From Nitrososphaerota archaeon (GTDB taxonomy: Archaea > Thermoproteota > EX4484-205 > JAAOZP01), in assembly GCA_011605725.1 (NCBI GenBank), contig JAAOZP010000011.1, forward strand, positions 62,001-126,000: a stretch of DNA of 64,000 nucleotides, in the 5' to 3' direction. The notes under the pieces were generated by a model. The model searched no databases and had not been told where the DNA came from. It saw nothing but the letters and a program-made list of their open reading frames with translations. Shown in pieces: positions 42,804 to 50,003 of the stretch (its first letter is position 1; the number at the start of each line of letters is the position of its first letter). Made by a program: the position numbers and the translations under genes.

Positions 42804-42829
42804 GGTTTAAAAAACACCTTATGGTGTTT
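42804..42829 (+). promoter_or_regulatory. TATA plus palindromic operator candidate before the HicB-like gene
   Basis: TATA-like 'ggtttaaaaaa' (42804-42814) is overlapped by a perfect inverted repeat AAACACC-TTAT-GGTGTTT (42812-42829), which covers the expected transcription start. The ATG is at 42847. A dimeric protein bound here would block the promoter, the usual autoregulatory arrangement of HicB antitoxins. Binding is inferred from layout. Confidence 0.5.
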
Positions 42830-42846
42830 CAACGTGTGAGATACTG

Positions 42847-43098
42847 ATGAAACTGGTACAAGTGAAAATCTACAGGGGGGAAAGATACTATATTGCTGAA
42901 TGCGTTGATCTCCCACTATTTACTTACGGTAGGACTTTAGACGAGGTTGTCGAGAAAATGAGGGAGGCAGTGACCCCGCGCTTGAAAAACGATGGCTTGA
43001 ATGAGTGGGAGATGCCCCCTGACTTTTCAATACTGTTGAACCTGGAAATTCCATCTCCGGTTGAGAAACGGAGCACTGACCAGGCTCGGTTCAGCTAA
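42847..43098 (+). CDS. HicB-like antitoxin-family protein, orphan
   Basis: The protein has 83 residues. Residues 1-50 have the HicB partial-RNase-H fold pattern: 'KIYRGERYYIAECVDLPLFT', then 'TLDEVVEKMREAV', the amphipathic helix of the family. The C-terminal about 30 residues are charged but do not form a clear ribbon-helix-helix or HTH. No HicA toxin gene (short, with a double-stranded-RNA-binding fold) is adjacent on either side. The upstream palindrome (42812-42829) may be its operator. It could be a free regulator or a remnant of a toxin-antitoxin pair. Confidence 0.75.
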   Translation: MKLVQVKIYRGERYYIAECVDLPLFTYGRTLDEVVEKMREAVTPRLKNDGLNEWEMPPDFSILLNLEIPSPVEKRSTDQARFS

Positions 43099-43165
43099 AC
43101 TACCCGGGGATTTGGCTGTTTAAAAGTTTCCGATAAAACTATTTAAGGTTTTAAGAGTGTGATGC

Positions 43166-43852
43166 CTAGCCTTGATTCGAAAGCCTCATCCTTACTTCTT
43201 CAAGATCCTTAAGCGTGTCTACAGACTTCCAGTACGCATCAGCCTCAAAATATCTCCTTAACAATCCTTCCTCAGCCAGCTTTGGAAAAACCAGTTTCTC
43301 CACATCGCCCTCATTATGCTCCAGAAACCTGTGTTTAAGCCCCGCGTCAATCAGGTAGATGCCTGCGTTAATATAGTGTGGCAGCATGGGCTTCTCCTCG
43401 AAACCGGTTATCGTCTCCCCAGAGACCTGGACAATGCCGTATGGCGACCTGAGAAGCGTTAAGGCTATGCTTACTGTACCAGGCTTCCATTCAGAAATCA
43501 TCCTGGAAATATTTATGTCCGTGACGATGTCGCCGTTCATCACAAGATACAGGTCTGAATCAACATTTTTCAAAAGACTGTTTATAGCGTAGAGCGTACC
43601 TCTAGGCTTATCCTCAATAATATAATGGATATGAATATCCTGCCAGTTCTCACCATATCTTTTAACCAGCTTTTCATGCTGGTATCCCGCCAACAGGTAG
43701 ACTTCGAAGATTTTAGCGTGCTTCATCTGCATTATAAGCCTGTCCAGAATCGTGAAGTTTCTACCTATCTCCAGCAGCGGCTTCGGAACACTGTCCGTCA
43801 GAGGCCTAAGCCTCTTTCCAAGGCCTCCGCAGAGCACTCCGCCCACTATCAT
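43166..43852 (-). CDS. Sugar-phosphate nucleotidyltransferase
   Basis: The protein has 228 residues. The pyrophosphorylase motif is 'GGVLCGGLGKRLRPLTDSVP' followed by the Lys of 'KPLLEIG'. Substrate-loop segments are 'LVMNGDIVTDIN' (metal Asp) and 'GFEEKPMLPHYINAGIYL'. It joins a nucleotide (GTP, UTP or dTTP) to a sugar-1-phosphate, so it makes an activated sugar for glycans. It is shorter than GalU or RmlA and lacks the C-terminal left-handed helix of ManC-type enzymes. The ATG lies 29 bases after a TATA-like 'GTTTTTAACC'. It is divergent from the glycerol operon. Confidence 0.9.
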   Translation of the reverse strand: MIVGGVLCGGLGKRLRPLTDSVPKPLLEIGRNFTILDRLIMQMKHAKIFEVYLLAGYQHEKLVKRYGENWQDIHIHYIIEDKPRGTLYAINSLLKNVDSDLYLVMNGDIVTDINISRMISEWKPGTVSIALTLLRSPYGIVQVSGETITGFEEKPMLPHYINAGIYLIDAGLKHRFLEHNEGDVEKLVFPKLAEEGLLRRYFEADAYWKSVDTLKDLEEVRMRLSNQG

Positions 43853-43965
43853 TCTGAAGATTTGAGAGTGGGCGTGTGGTTAAAAACTTCTCTCCCCCGG
43901 ATTCTTGAAACCAGTGTTAGCTTCAGGCGAGCTGGACTCGCGTTCCGCGTTCTTAAAACCATATG

Positions 43966-43973
43966 TTTATAAG
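43966..43973 (+). promoter_or_regulatory. TATA element of the glycerol-type operon
   Basis: 'tttataag' is centred about 26 bases upstream of ATG 43995, not of the flavoprotein start at 44090. Transcription should therefore begin at or next to the ATG of a 32-codon reading frame. Confidence 0.6.
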
Positions 43974-43994
43974 GATTCTGGATTTTAGAAACAC

Positions 43995-44093
43995 ATGCGT
44001 GGAGTGAGGGAAAACAGGAAGACAAGAATACTCTGCAACCATTTTGCTCGAAAGCAGGCTTACCCGGAGGATTCTCCTCCTGATCCCCTTTGA
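43995..44093 (+). CDS. Leaderless 32-codon upstream reading frame overlapping the flavoprotein start
   Basis: An ATG sits where transcription should start (25 bases from the TATA centre) and opens a basic 32-residue peptide beginning 'MRGVRENRKTRILC' and ending 'DSPPDPL'. Its TGA stop (44091-44093) overlaps the TTG start of the AGPS-like gene (44090-44092) as TTGA. Stop-start overlap is the typical layout for translational coupling. The peptide has no known homologue. The sequence is too short to prove coding; the regulatory reading rests on the TATA and overlap positions. Confidence 0.45.
   Translation: MRGVRENRKTRILCNHFARKQAYPEDSPPDPL
44066..44080 (+). promoter_or_regulatory. Hairpin hiding a Shine-Dalgarno sequence before the flavoprotein start
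   Basis: GGAGGA-TTC-TCCTCC is a perfect six-base-pair inverted repeat whose left arm is a strong Shine-Dalgarno. It lies inside the 32-codon frame, 10 bases before TTG 44090. Ribosomes reading the short frame would melt it, so it may couple the two genes. A three-base loop is tight, and no alternative pairing was tested. Confidence 0.4.
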
Positions 44094-45508
44094 CGAGCAC
44101 AGGGCCTGCTTTTAAACCTGGCTACGCTCTCCCAAGTGAGGTTTTGGAGAAGCTCAGGAATCTGCTTGGCGAGAGGTTTTCAACGGGAGATGCTGACCTT
44201 CTCTCCTACAGTCACGATTACTGGCCAATATCTCTGCAATGGGTGCTTAAAGGGAGCTTCCCCTGGGTGCCCAGCGCTGTCGCTTGGCCGGAGAACACGT
44301 TTGAAGTCCAAGAAATCGTTAAGACTGCTTACGGGAACAGTATTCCGGTCTACGCCTTCGGCGGGGGCTCAGGGGTTCTGGGCGGGACTGTTCCCGAGAA
44401 GGGAGGAATAGTTGTAGACTTGAAGAGGATGCGCTCAATCCGGCTCAACGAGGAAGACATGGTTGTCGAGGCCGAGGCTGGGGTTAACGGTTACTACTTG
44501 GAGAAGTATTTGAACAGCAAGGGTTACACGCTCGGCCATATTCCTCAATCCATCTATGTTTCAACCCTGGGAGGGTGGATTGCTACTAAAGCGACTGGAC
44601 AGTTCTCAACCAAGTACGGCGGCATAGAGGATATGGTTCTGGGGCTTGAGGCAGTCCTGCCTTGGGGGAGTGCAGTAACACTGCCGCCACATCCTAGAAC
44701 ATCAACCGGTCCGGATTTGAGAAGACTCTTCATAGGAAGTGAGGGTGTTCTAGGTATAGTTACCAGGGCCTGGCTTAAAACATGCATACTCCCGGAGGAA
44801 AGGGTTCTCCTCTCCTATGTTTCAGAAACCTTTGAAGAGGCTCTTGAATCCGTCAGGAGAATACTCAAGAGGGGTGCTAAGCCAGCTGTAGTGAGGGTTT
44901 ACGACGAGGCTGAGACTAAAAGACACTTCTACATGTTTGAAGAAGCATACGGCAGGATCATGACCGTGATCGTGGTGGAGGGGGACTCTGGAATTGCTGG
45001 GGCTGAGCGCAGGATTGTGGAGGAGGAGTTCAGAGGAAGGATGCTTGGAGAGGAGCCTGTGAAACACTGGCTTGAAACAAGGTTCATGGTTAAAGAGGCT
45101 TCCGAGTTTGCTCCGCTAGGGGTTGTTTTCGACACTATAGAGGTTTCAGTAGGCTGGAGCAGGGCTATGAGCCTCTACCGGAGCCTTGTTGAAGCGGTGC
45201 GGGCTGTTAAGGGGACGCTCTTCGCATCCGCGCATGCTTCACACTTCTATCCTCAGGGCGTCTGCTTCTACTTTACTTTCGCCGGAGTGCCTAGGGGCAA
45301 CCCGGAGAAGTATTACAACGACGTGTGGGAAGCCGCGATGAAGACTACTCTTGAAAACGGCGGGTCGATAAGCCACCACCACGGCGTCGGCAGGCAGAGG
45401 AGAAGCTGGCTTAAGAATGAGCTTGGACCTGCCTTCAACCTTCTCAAAAAGGTTAAGACTGCTCTAGACGATAAGGGTGTGATGAACCCGGGGAACATGG
45501 GGTTGTAA
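44090..45508 (+). CDS. FAD-linked oxidase of AGPS/GlcD type
   Basis: The protein has 472 residues. The FAD (PCMH) domain has 'PVYAFGGGSGVLGGTVPEKG' and 'GHIPQSIYVSTLGGWIATKA'. The C-terminal half carries 'ASHFYPQGVCFYFTF' and 'SISHHHGVGRQRRSW', the His-x-His patterns typical of alkyl-dihydroxyacetone-phosphate synthase rather than glycolate oxidase. Yet it lies 1 base from a GlpC/GlcF-like gene and in an operon with GlpA-like and kinase genes. The likely role is oxidation of glycerol-3-phosphate, glycolate or a related hydroxy acid, with electrons passed to the iron-sulfur subunit. AGPS ether-lipid synthesis is an alternative that fits the fold but not the neighbours. The TTG start overlaps the stop of an upstream frame. 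Confidence 0.85.
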   Translation: MTSTGPAFKPGYALPSEVLEKLRNLLGERFSTGDADLLSYSHDYWPISLQWVLKGSFPWVPSAVAWPENTFEVQEIVKTAYGNSIPVYAFGGGSGVLGGTVPEKGGIVVDLKRMRSIRLNEEDMVVEAEAGVNGYYLEKYLNSKGYTLGHIPQSIYVSTLGGWIATKATGQFSTKYGGIEDMVLGLEAVLPWGSAVTLPPHPRTSTGPDLRRLFIGSEGVLGIVTRAWLKTCILPEERVLLSYVSETFEEALESVRRILKRGAKPAVVRVYDEAETKRHFYMFEEAYGRIMTVIVVEGDSGIAGAERRIVEEEFRGRMLGEEPVKHWLETRFMVKEASEFAPLGVVFDTIEVSVGWSRAMSLYRSLVEAVRAVKGTLFASAHASHFYPQGVCFYFTFAGVPRGNPEKYYNDVWEAAMKTTLENGGSISHHHGVGRQRRSWLKNELGPAFNLLKKVKTALDDKGVMNPGNMGL

Positions 45509-45509
45509 A

Positions 45510-46655
45510 ATGCCTGGGAAATGGGACTGGCTTAAGGATGAGCTGCGCGCATCCGGATTGGCTGGAGCCACCCCCCTCGTCATCAGGTTTATCAGCGGGA
45601 GGCTACGGGGGCCTGACGACCTTGTGAAGTGTGCCCTATGTCCAAACATGTGTCGCCACGCCTGTCCAGTGGGCATAGTTGACGGGAGGGAGACGACCTC
45701 GCCGGCTGGAAAGACTAGGGCGGCTCTCCTCCTGAGGCAGGGGAGGCTGCAGCCGACGCTGGAGAACGTTTCTCCGCTTTACACCTGCCTCTCGTGCAAC
45801 GCGTGCAGCGTCTGGTGTCCTTTCGGTTTTTCAGTCGCAGACCTTGTTAGGCCAGTTAAGGAGAAGGCTGCCGGCGGCGGAAGCATCTTCAAAGAGTTTA
45901 GAGAGGTTTTTGAAAACCTTGAGAAACACGGGTATGTATATGGAGAGCCTAAGCGTGAGGATTCAGGCTTGCACGGCGACCTGCTCTACTTAAGAGGCTG
46001 CACGCTGAGGGAGAAGCAGCCGGGCGTAGCTGAGAAGGCTGAGCATGTTTTAGAGGAGCTTGGCTACAGGCCTTTCACGATTGACGAGGCGTGCTGCGGC
46101 ATACCTGCCTACAACCTTGGGAACACTAGGCTCTTCAAGAGGGTTGCGGAGAAGCAGGCTGAGAAGATAAACTCTAGCGGCGCTGGAATAATCGTAGCCT
46201 CATGCCCATCCTGCGTATACGCTTACCGAGTCCTCTACCCTAAGCACGGGGTTAAGATTAATGCTGAAGTCAATCATATTGCAGAGTTCCTAGAGGACAG
46301 GCTGAAGGGTTTTAAAGGAGAAGGCAGGGTTGTTATCCACAACCCTTGTAAGCTAGCCTTTGCACTAGGGAAGCCCAAGGCCCTTTACAACACGCTCTCC
46401 AGCGTCGAGGGGCTCACCGTCAGGGAGCCGAGGAGAAGCGGAGGCGAAACATTCTGCTGCGGGTACGGTGGGAGTGCTGTTCCTCGTCTCAACCCTCAGC
46501 TGGCCCGCAGAATAGCCTTGGAGAGGGGGGTTGAGCTTACGGAGGAGGCTGAAACCATTGTCACAGCGTGCCCAACATGCAAGCTAGCTTTAGAGTCAAA
46601 CGGTTTCAAGGTTCTCGACGTAATGGAGCTTCTCCACTCTTTCACCAGTGGTTAA
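45510..46655 (+). CDS. GlpC/GlcF-like iron-sulfur protein with CCG domains
   Basis: The protein has 381 residues. Two [4Fe-4S] motifs lie near the N-terminus: 'CALCPNMCRHACPVG' and 'CLSCNACSVWCPFG'. Two CCG domains follow, with 'LRGCTLRE', 'EACCGIPAY' and 'HNPCKLAF', 'TFCCGYGGS'. This is the architecture of GlpC, GlcF and heterodisulfide-reductase-D-like subunits. It would take electrons from the flavoprotein and pass them to quinone, a disulfide or another carrier. It starts 1 base after the flavoprotein stop and ends 2 bases before the GlpA-like start, so the proteins probably form a complex. Confidence 0.92.
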   Translation: MPGKWDWLKDELRASGLAGATPLVIRFISGRLRGPDDLVKCALCPNMCRHACPVGIVDGRETTSPAGKTRAALLLRQGRLQPTLENVSPLYTCLSCNACSVWCPFGFSVADLVRPVKEKAAGGGSIFKEFREVFENLEKHGYVYGEPKREDSGLHGDLLYLRGCTLREKQPGVAEKAEHVLEELGYRPFTIDEACCGIPAYNLGNTRLFKRVAEKQAEKINSSGAGIIVASCPSCVYAYRVLYPKHGVKINAEVNHIAEFLEDRLKGFKGEGRVVIHNPCKLAFALGKPKALYNTLSSVEGLTVREPRRSGGETFCCGYGGSAVPRLNPQLARRIALERGVELTEEAETIVTACPTCKLALESNGFKVLDVMELLHSFTSG

Positions 46656-46657
46656 CA

Positions 46658-48415
46658 ATGTTCACGCTAGACGATAAAGTAGCAAGCGTTTTAAAAAAGT
46701 ATCCTTACAATATTTCCTTCAGAGTAAGGGATAACATTGTTTTCCTCCAGGGAGAGGTTGACAGCCACATGGAGTGGGTTGAAATAGGGCTTTCCATAGG
46801 CAGGATAAGAGGGGTTGAGGGGGTTGTGAATAAGATAACGTGGAGAGGCGCCTCAGGGAAGGAGGCTAGAGAGGAGTGGAGAAGAAGGGTTTTCGAAGAA
46901 AAGAGGAACGCTGTGGTCGGAGAGTACGACGTGGTCATAATAGGCGGGGGAGTCGTCGGAGCAGCCCTAGCTAGAGAGCTCTCGAAATACGAGCTTAAAA
47001 CAGCTCTCCTGGAGAAGTCTACGGATATTGCTGCCGGAACCACTAAGGCGAACAACGGCATGATTCACGCGGGCGTGGAGCCCTCCAGGGGTACTCTGAA
47101 AAGAATGCTTAACGTAAGGGGGAACGCTATGTACGGTAAGCTTGCTGAGGAACTGGGTTTCAGGTTTAACCGGCTGGGCAGCCTCTGGCTGGTCACTCCA
47201 AGGACGCTGGCGTCGTACAGGAAGTATCTGCCGGGTCTGCTTTACAACCTGGTGTTGAAACACGTTTTTCCCTGGGTGGTTAAGATTAAAGGCTTGGTGA
47301 ACGGGGTTAGGAGCATTAAAATCATAAGGGGCCGAAGGATTTTCGAGCTCGAGCCGTTCGCAACCAGGGATGCTGTGGCTGCAGTCTACATTCCTTCCAC
47401 GGCTGTAGTCGACCCGTATGAGGTGGCTGTTGCCCTCGCGGAAAACGCTGAGGCTAACGGTGTTGAGATTCATCTAGAGACTGAGGCCGTCGGCTTCATC
47501 AAGGATGGTAGTGTCATCAGGGGAGTCGTAACCAATAAGGGGGTTTTCCTATGCAGATACGTCGTAAACTCCGCAGGGCTTTACGCTGACGAGGTTGCTG
47601 CACTAGCCGGCTCAGAGGAGTACACTATCCACCCGAGGAAAGGAGTACTCCTGGTTTTTCACAGGGACACCGGGGTTTTCACCCGCCACTGTCTGGCTGA
47701 GATCATTCTCCCTCAGGATCCATACACCAAGGGTGGGGGTATAAACCCTACTGTCCACGGGAACGTGCTCTGGGGGCCGACGGCGGTCGAGGTCCCGGAT
47801 AAGGAGGACACGTCCGTTACAAGGGAGGAGATAGAGCATGTCTTGAACAAGTACTCAGGCATAGTTCCCGGGTTTCCGAGGGACAAGGTGATAAGGTATT
47901 TCGCAGGCGTAAGGGCGGCGACATTCACAGAGGACTTCGTCATAAGGCCTGCCAAATGGGTTAGGAACCTCCTACACGTAGCCGGAATACAGTCGCCCGG
48001 GCTCGCCGCCTCACCAGCCATAGCGGAATACGCTGTCGAGAAGCTGAGGGGAATGGGGCTGAGGCTCAAGCCGAAGACGGGCTTCAACCCCAGAAGGAGG
48101 CCAATGCCGAGGGCAGCCGACATGAGCCTTGAGGAGCTTGAGGAGAAGATAAGGATGGACCCCGCGTGGGGCAGGATCGTGTGCACCTGCGAATTCGTCT
48201 CAGAAGCTGAGATCGTGGAGGCTGTTCGAAGAGGCGCTAAGACCCTCGACGCTGTGAAGAGGCGTACTAGGGCAGGGATGGGGGAGTGTCAAGGGAGCTT
48301 CTGCACGCTTGAAACAGCTCTCATCCTGTCTAGGGAGACAGGCGTGCCTTTGGACATGCTTCTTAAGGAGGAGGGTAGGCTGTTCAACGGCTACGTCAGG
48401 GGTGAGCAGCCGTGA
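46658..48415 (+). CDS. GlpA-like FAD oxidase with N-terminal BON domain and C-terminal [2Fe-2S] domain
   Basis: The protein has 585 residues from ATG 46658 (the ORF track starts inside the previous gene). Residues about 1-62 form a BON-like domain ('FRVRDNIVFLQGEVDSHMEW', 'GVEGVVNKI'). The DAO/GlpA domain begins with the FAD loop 'VVIIGGGVVGAALARELSKY', then 'GTTKANNGMIHAG', as in anaerobic glycerol-3-phosphate dehydrogenase. The C-terminal BFD-like [2Fe-2S] segment has 'CTCEFVSEAEIVEAV' and 'GMGECQGSFC'. It should oxidise glycerol-3-phosphate to DHAP. BON domains bind lipid or phosphate groups in other proteins; an N-terminal fusion here is unusual and may tether the enzyme to membrane. No signal peptide is seen. 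Confidence 0.9.
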   Translation: MFTLDDKVASVLKKYPYNISFRVRDNIVFLQGEVDSHMEWVEIGLSIGRIRGVEGVVNKITWRGASGKEAREEWRRRVFEEKRNAVVGEYDVVIIGGGVVGAALARELSKYELKTALLEKSTDIAAGTTKANNGMIHAGVEPSRGTLKRMLNVRGNAMYGKLAEELGFRFNRLGSLWLVTPRTLASYRKYLPGLLYNLVLKHVFPWVVKIKGLVNGVRSIKIIRGRRIFELEPFATRDAVAAVYIPSTAVVDPYEVAVALAENAEANGVEIHLETEAVGFIKDGSVIRGVVTNKGVFLCRYVVNSAGLYADEVAALAGSEEYTIHPRKGVLLVFHRDTGVFTRHCLAEIILPQDPYTKGGGINPTVHGNVLWGPTAVEVPDKEDTSVTREEIEHVLNKYSGIVPGFPRDKVIRYFAGVRAATFTEDFVIRPAKWVRNLLHVAGIQSPGLAASPAIAEYAVEKLRGMGLRLKPKTGFNPRRRPMPRAADMSLEELEEKIRMDPAWGRIVCTCEFVSEAEIVEAVRRGAKTLDAVKRRTRAGMGECQGSFCTLETALILSRETGVPLDMLLKEEGRLFNGYVRGEQP

Positions 48416-49653
48416 GGGACGCCACGGTGATAGGAGGGGGGCCTTCAGGTCTGGCTGCAGCCGTATGGCTTGCGGAGAAGGGTTACGACGTAGCGGTCGT
48501 CGAAGTGATGGGGGAGCTCGGCGGGATGTTGACGCAGTGCATTCACGATGGCTTTGGAACAAGGGTTTTCGGAGAAGCCCTTTCGGGGCCAGAGTTTTCA
48601 GAAAGGCTTGTGAAAAAGGCCCGGTTGCTCGGGCTCAGGACGTTTCTGAATACCTACGTGAAGGAGGTTAGGATCGGGAAGGAGTTTAAAGAGGTTGTTG
48701 CAGTCAGCCCGGCGGGGGTTCAGAGGCTTCAGACTAGGGTGATAGTCTACGCGATAGGCTGCAGAGAGAGGAACGGTTTTGAAATAAGGCTTGGCGGAGC
48801 AAGGCCGGCAGGGGTCTACACGGCTGGAATGGTTCAGAGGCTCGTAAACCTGTACGGGGTTCTCCCGGGGAGGAGGATCGTGATAATGGGCGGCGGCGAC
48901 GTCGGCATGATTGTAGCTAGACACCTCCACCTGGAGGGTGTGGAGAGCATCCTGATGGTTTTCCCAGAGGCTGGCTTCGCAGGGCTTCCGAGGAATGTTC
49001 AACAATGCATTCTAGACTTCGGAATCCCGTTCAGGCCCAGGACGGTTGTGAAAAAGGTAATCGGGAAAGAGAGGGTGGAAGGAGTCGTCTTAACCAGGGT
49101 TGATGAAAAGTGGAACCCTGTTGAGGGGACTGAGGAATTCCATGCTTGCGACACTGTTGTCCTCGCCCTAGGCTTAGTGCCCTACACCGGGGAGCTTAAG
49201 CTCGGGGTTAGAATGGATCCTGCAACCAGAGGCCCTGAGGTGAACGAGTTTTTCGAAACCAGTGTGCAAGGGGTTTTCGCCGTGGGGAACCTCGTCCAGG
49301 TTTTCGACTATGTTGACGACGCTTTTGAAACCGCATGCATAGCTGCCAGGGGTGTGGAAAAGTATTTGAACAGCGGGTTGAAGACGGCTCCGATAAGGCT
49401 TTCCCCAGGGGAAAACGTTAGGATGCTTACACCCCAGAGGGTTGAATGGGTTGACGATGCGGACGTGCCGGTGTTCCTGAGACCGGCTGTTGAGAAGGCT
49501 AATGTACGCATAGTGGTGAGGAACAGGGAGGGAAGGGTCCTCGGAGGATTCTTCAAGAGGTATGTTAGGCCTTCTACGCTTGAGAGAATAGAGGTTCCCA
49601 GAAGCATGCTAAGCAACCTGCAGGAGGTTTCGATAGATATTGCAGAGGATTGA
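48412..49653 (+). CDS. NAD(FAD)-dependent oxidoreductase of the glycerol operon
   Basis: The protein has 413 residues. The FAD loop is 'ATVIGGGPSGLAAAVWLAEK', the NAD loop 'RRIVIMGGGDVGMIVARHL', and a C-terminal FAD motif 'VFAVGNLVQVFDYVDDAF'. This is the NADH-oxidase-like partner that in Thermotoga-, Clostridium- and Thermococcus-type glycerol operons (recalled) accompanies a GlpA-BFD protein and DUF1667. It probably moves electrons between NAD and the GlpA-like subunit. GTG 48412 overlaps the previous stop as GTGA. It has no clear redox-active Cys pair. Confidence 0.9.
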   Translation: MRDATVIGGGPSGLAAAVWLAEKGYDVAVVEVMGELGGMLTQCIHDGFGTRVFGEALSGPEFSERLVKKARLLGLRTFLNTYVKEVRIGKEFKEVVAVSPAGVQRLQTRVIVYAIGCRERNGFEIRLGGARPAGVYTAGMVQRLVNLYGVLPGRRIVIMGGGDVGMIVARHLHLEGVESILMVFPEAGFAGLPRNVQQCILDFGIPFRPRTVVKKVIGKERVEGVVLTRVDEKWNPVEGTEEFHACDTVVLALGLVPYTGELKLGVRMDPATRGPEVNEFFETSVQGVFAVGNLVQVFDYVDDAFETACIAARGVEKYLNSGLKTAPIRLSPGENVRMLTPQRVEWVDDADVPVFLRPAVEKANVRIVVRNREGRVLGGFFKRYVRPSTLERIEVPRSMLSNLQEVSIDIAED

Positions 49654-50002
49654 GCTTCTCTGCACCCGGTGCCCCAGGGGCTGCCTTCTAAGGGTTACTG
49701 CAACAGGGAGCAGAGTGGCTGTGGAGGGTAACGAGTGTCCAGTTGGCGAGAAGCACGGGGCCGAGGAGGCTTTGAACCCTAGGCGGACCGTCTCGACAAC
49801 TGTTAGGATAATTGGCGCGAGGCTTCCACGCCTTCCAGTAAGGACTTCTGAGCCGGTGTTGAAGAATAGGGTGAGGGATGTTGTTGCTGCGCTTAAGAAC
49901 ATTGCAGTAGAGGCCCCGGTTAAGGCGGGTCAGGTAATTCTTAAAAACGTTGCTGACACTGGAGTAGACATCATAGCTGAGAGGGATATGGAGAGGGCTT
50001 AG
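49640..50002 (+). CDS. DUF1667 family protein
   Basis: The protein has 120 residues. An N-terminal Cys cluster 'CTRCPRGCLLRV' and a later 'NECPVGEKHG' provide four conserved cysteines, probably for an Fe-S cluster or zinc. DUF1667 proteins are almost always encoded with this NAD(FAD) oxidoreductase and GlpA-like gene, so it is likely an electron-transfer or assembly subunit; no activity is established. TTG 49640 overlaps the end of the oxidoreductase gene by 14 bases. The ribosome-binding site AGGAGG (49622-49628) lies within that gene. Confidence 0.88.
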   Translation: MQRIELLCTRCPRGCLLRVTATGSRVAVEGNECPVGEKHGAEEALNPRRTVSTTVRIIGARLPRLPVRTSEPVLKNRVRDVVAALKNIAVEAPVKAGQVILKNVADTGVDIIAERDMERA

Positions 50003-50003
50003 C

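Noticed and set aside
42703-43165. HicA toxin next to the HicB-like gene
   Set aside because: No ORF of about 60-80 codons with the HicA pattern exists on either strand in the flanking gaps.
46967-47473. 168-codon antisense ORF over the GlpA-like gene, plus similar long antisense frames at 47713-48186 and 48309-48671
   Set aside because: Strong coding signal of the sense genes with known motifs; the antisense frames show no family features and are shadows of codon bias.
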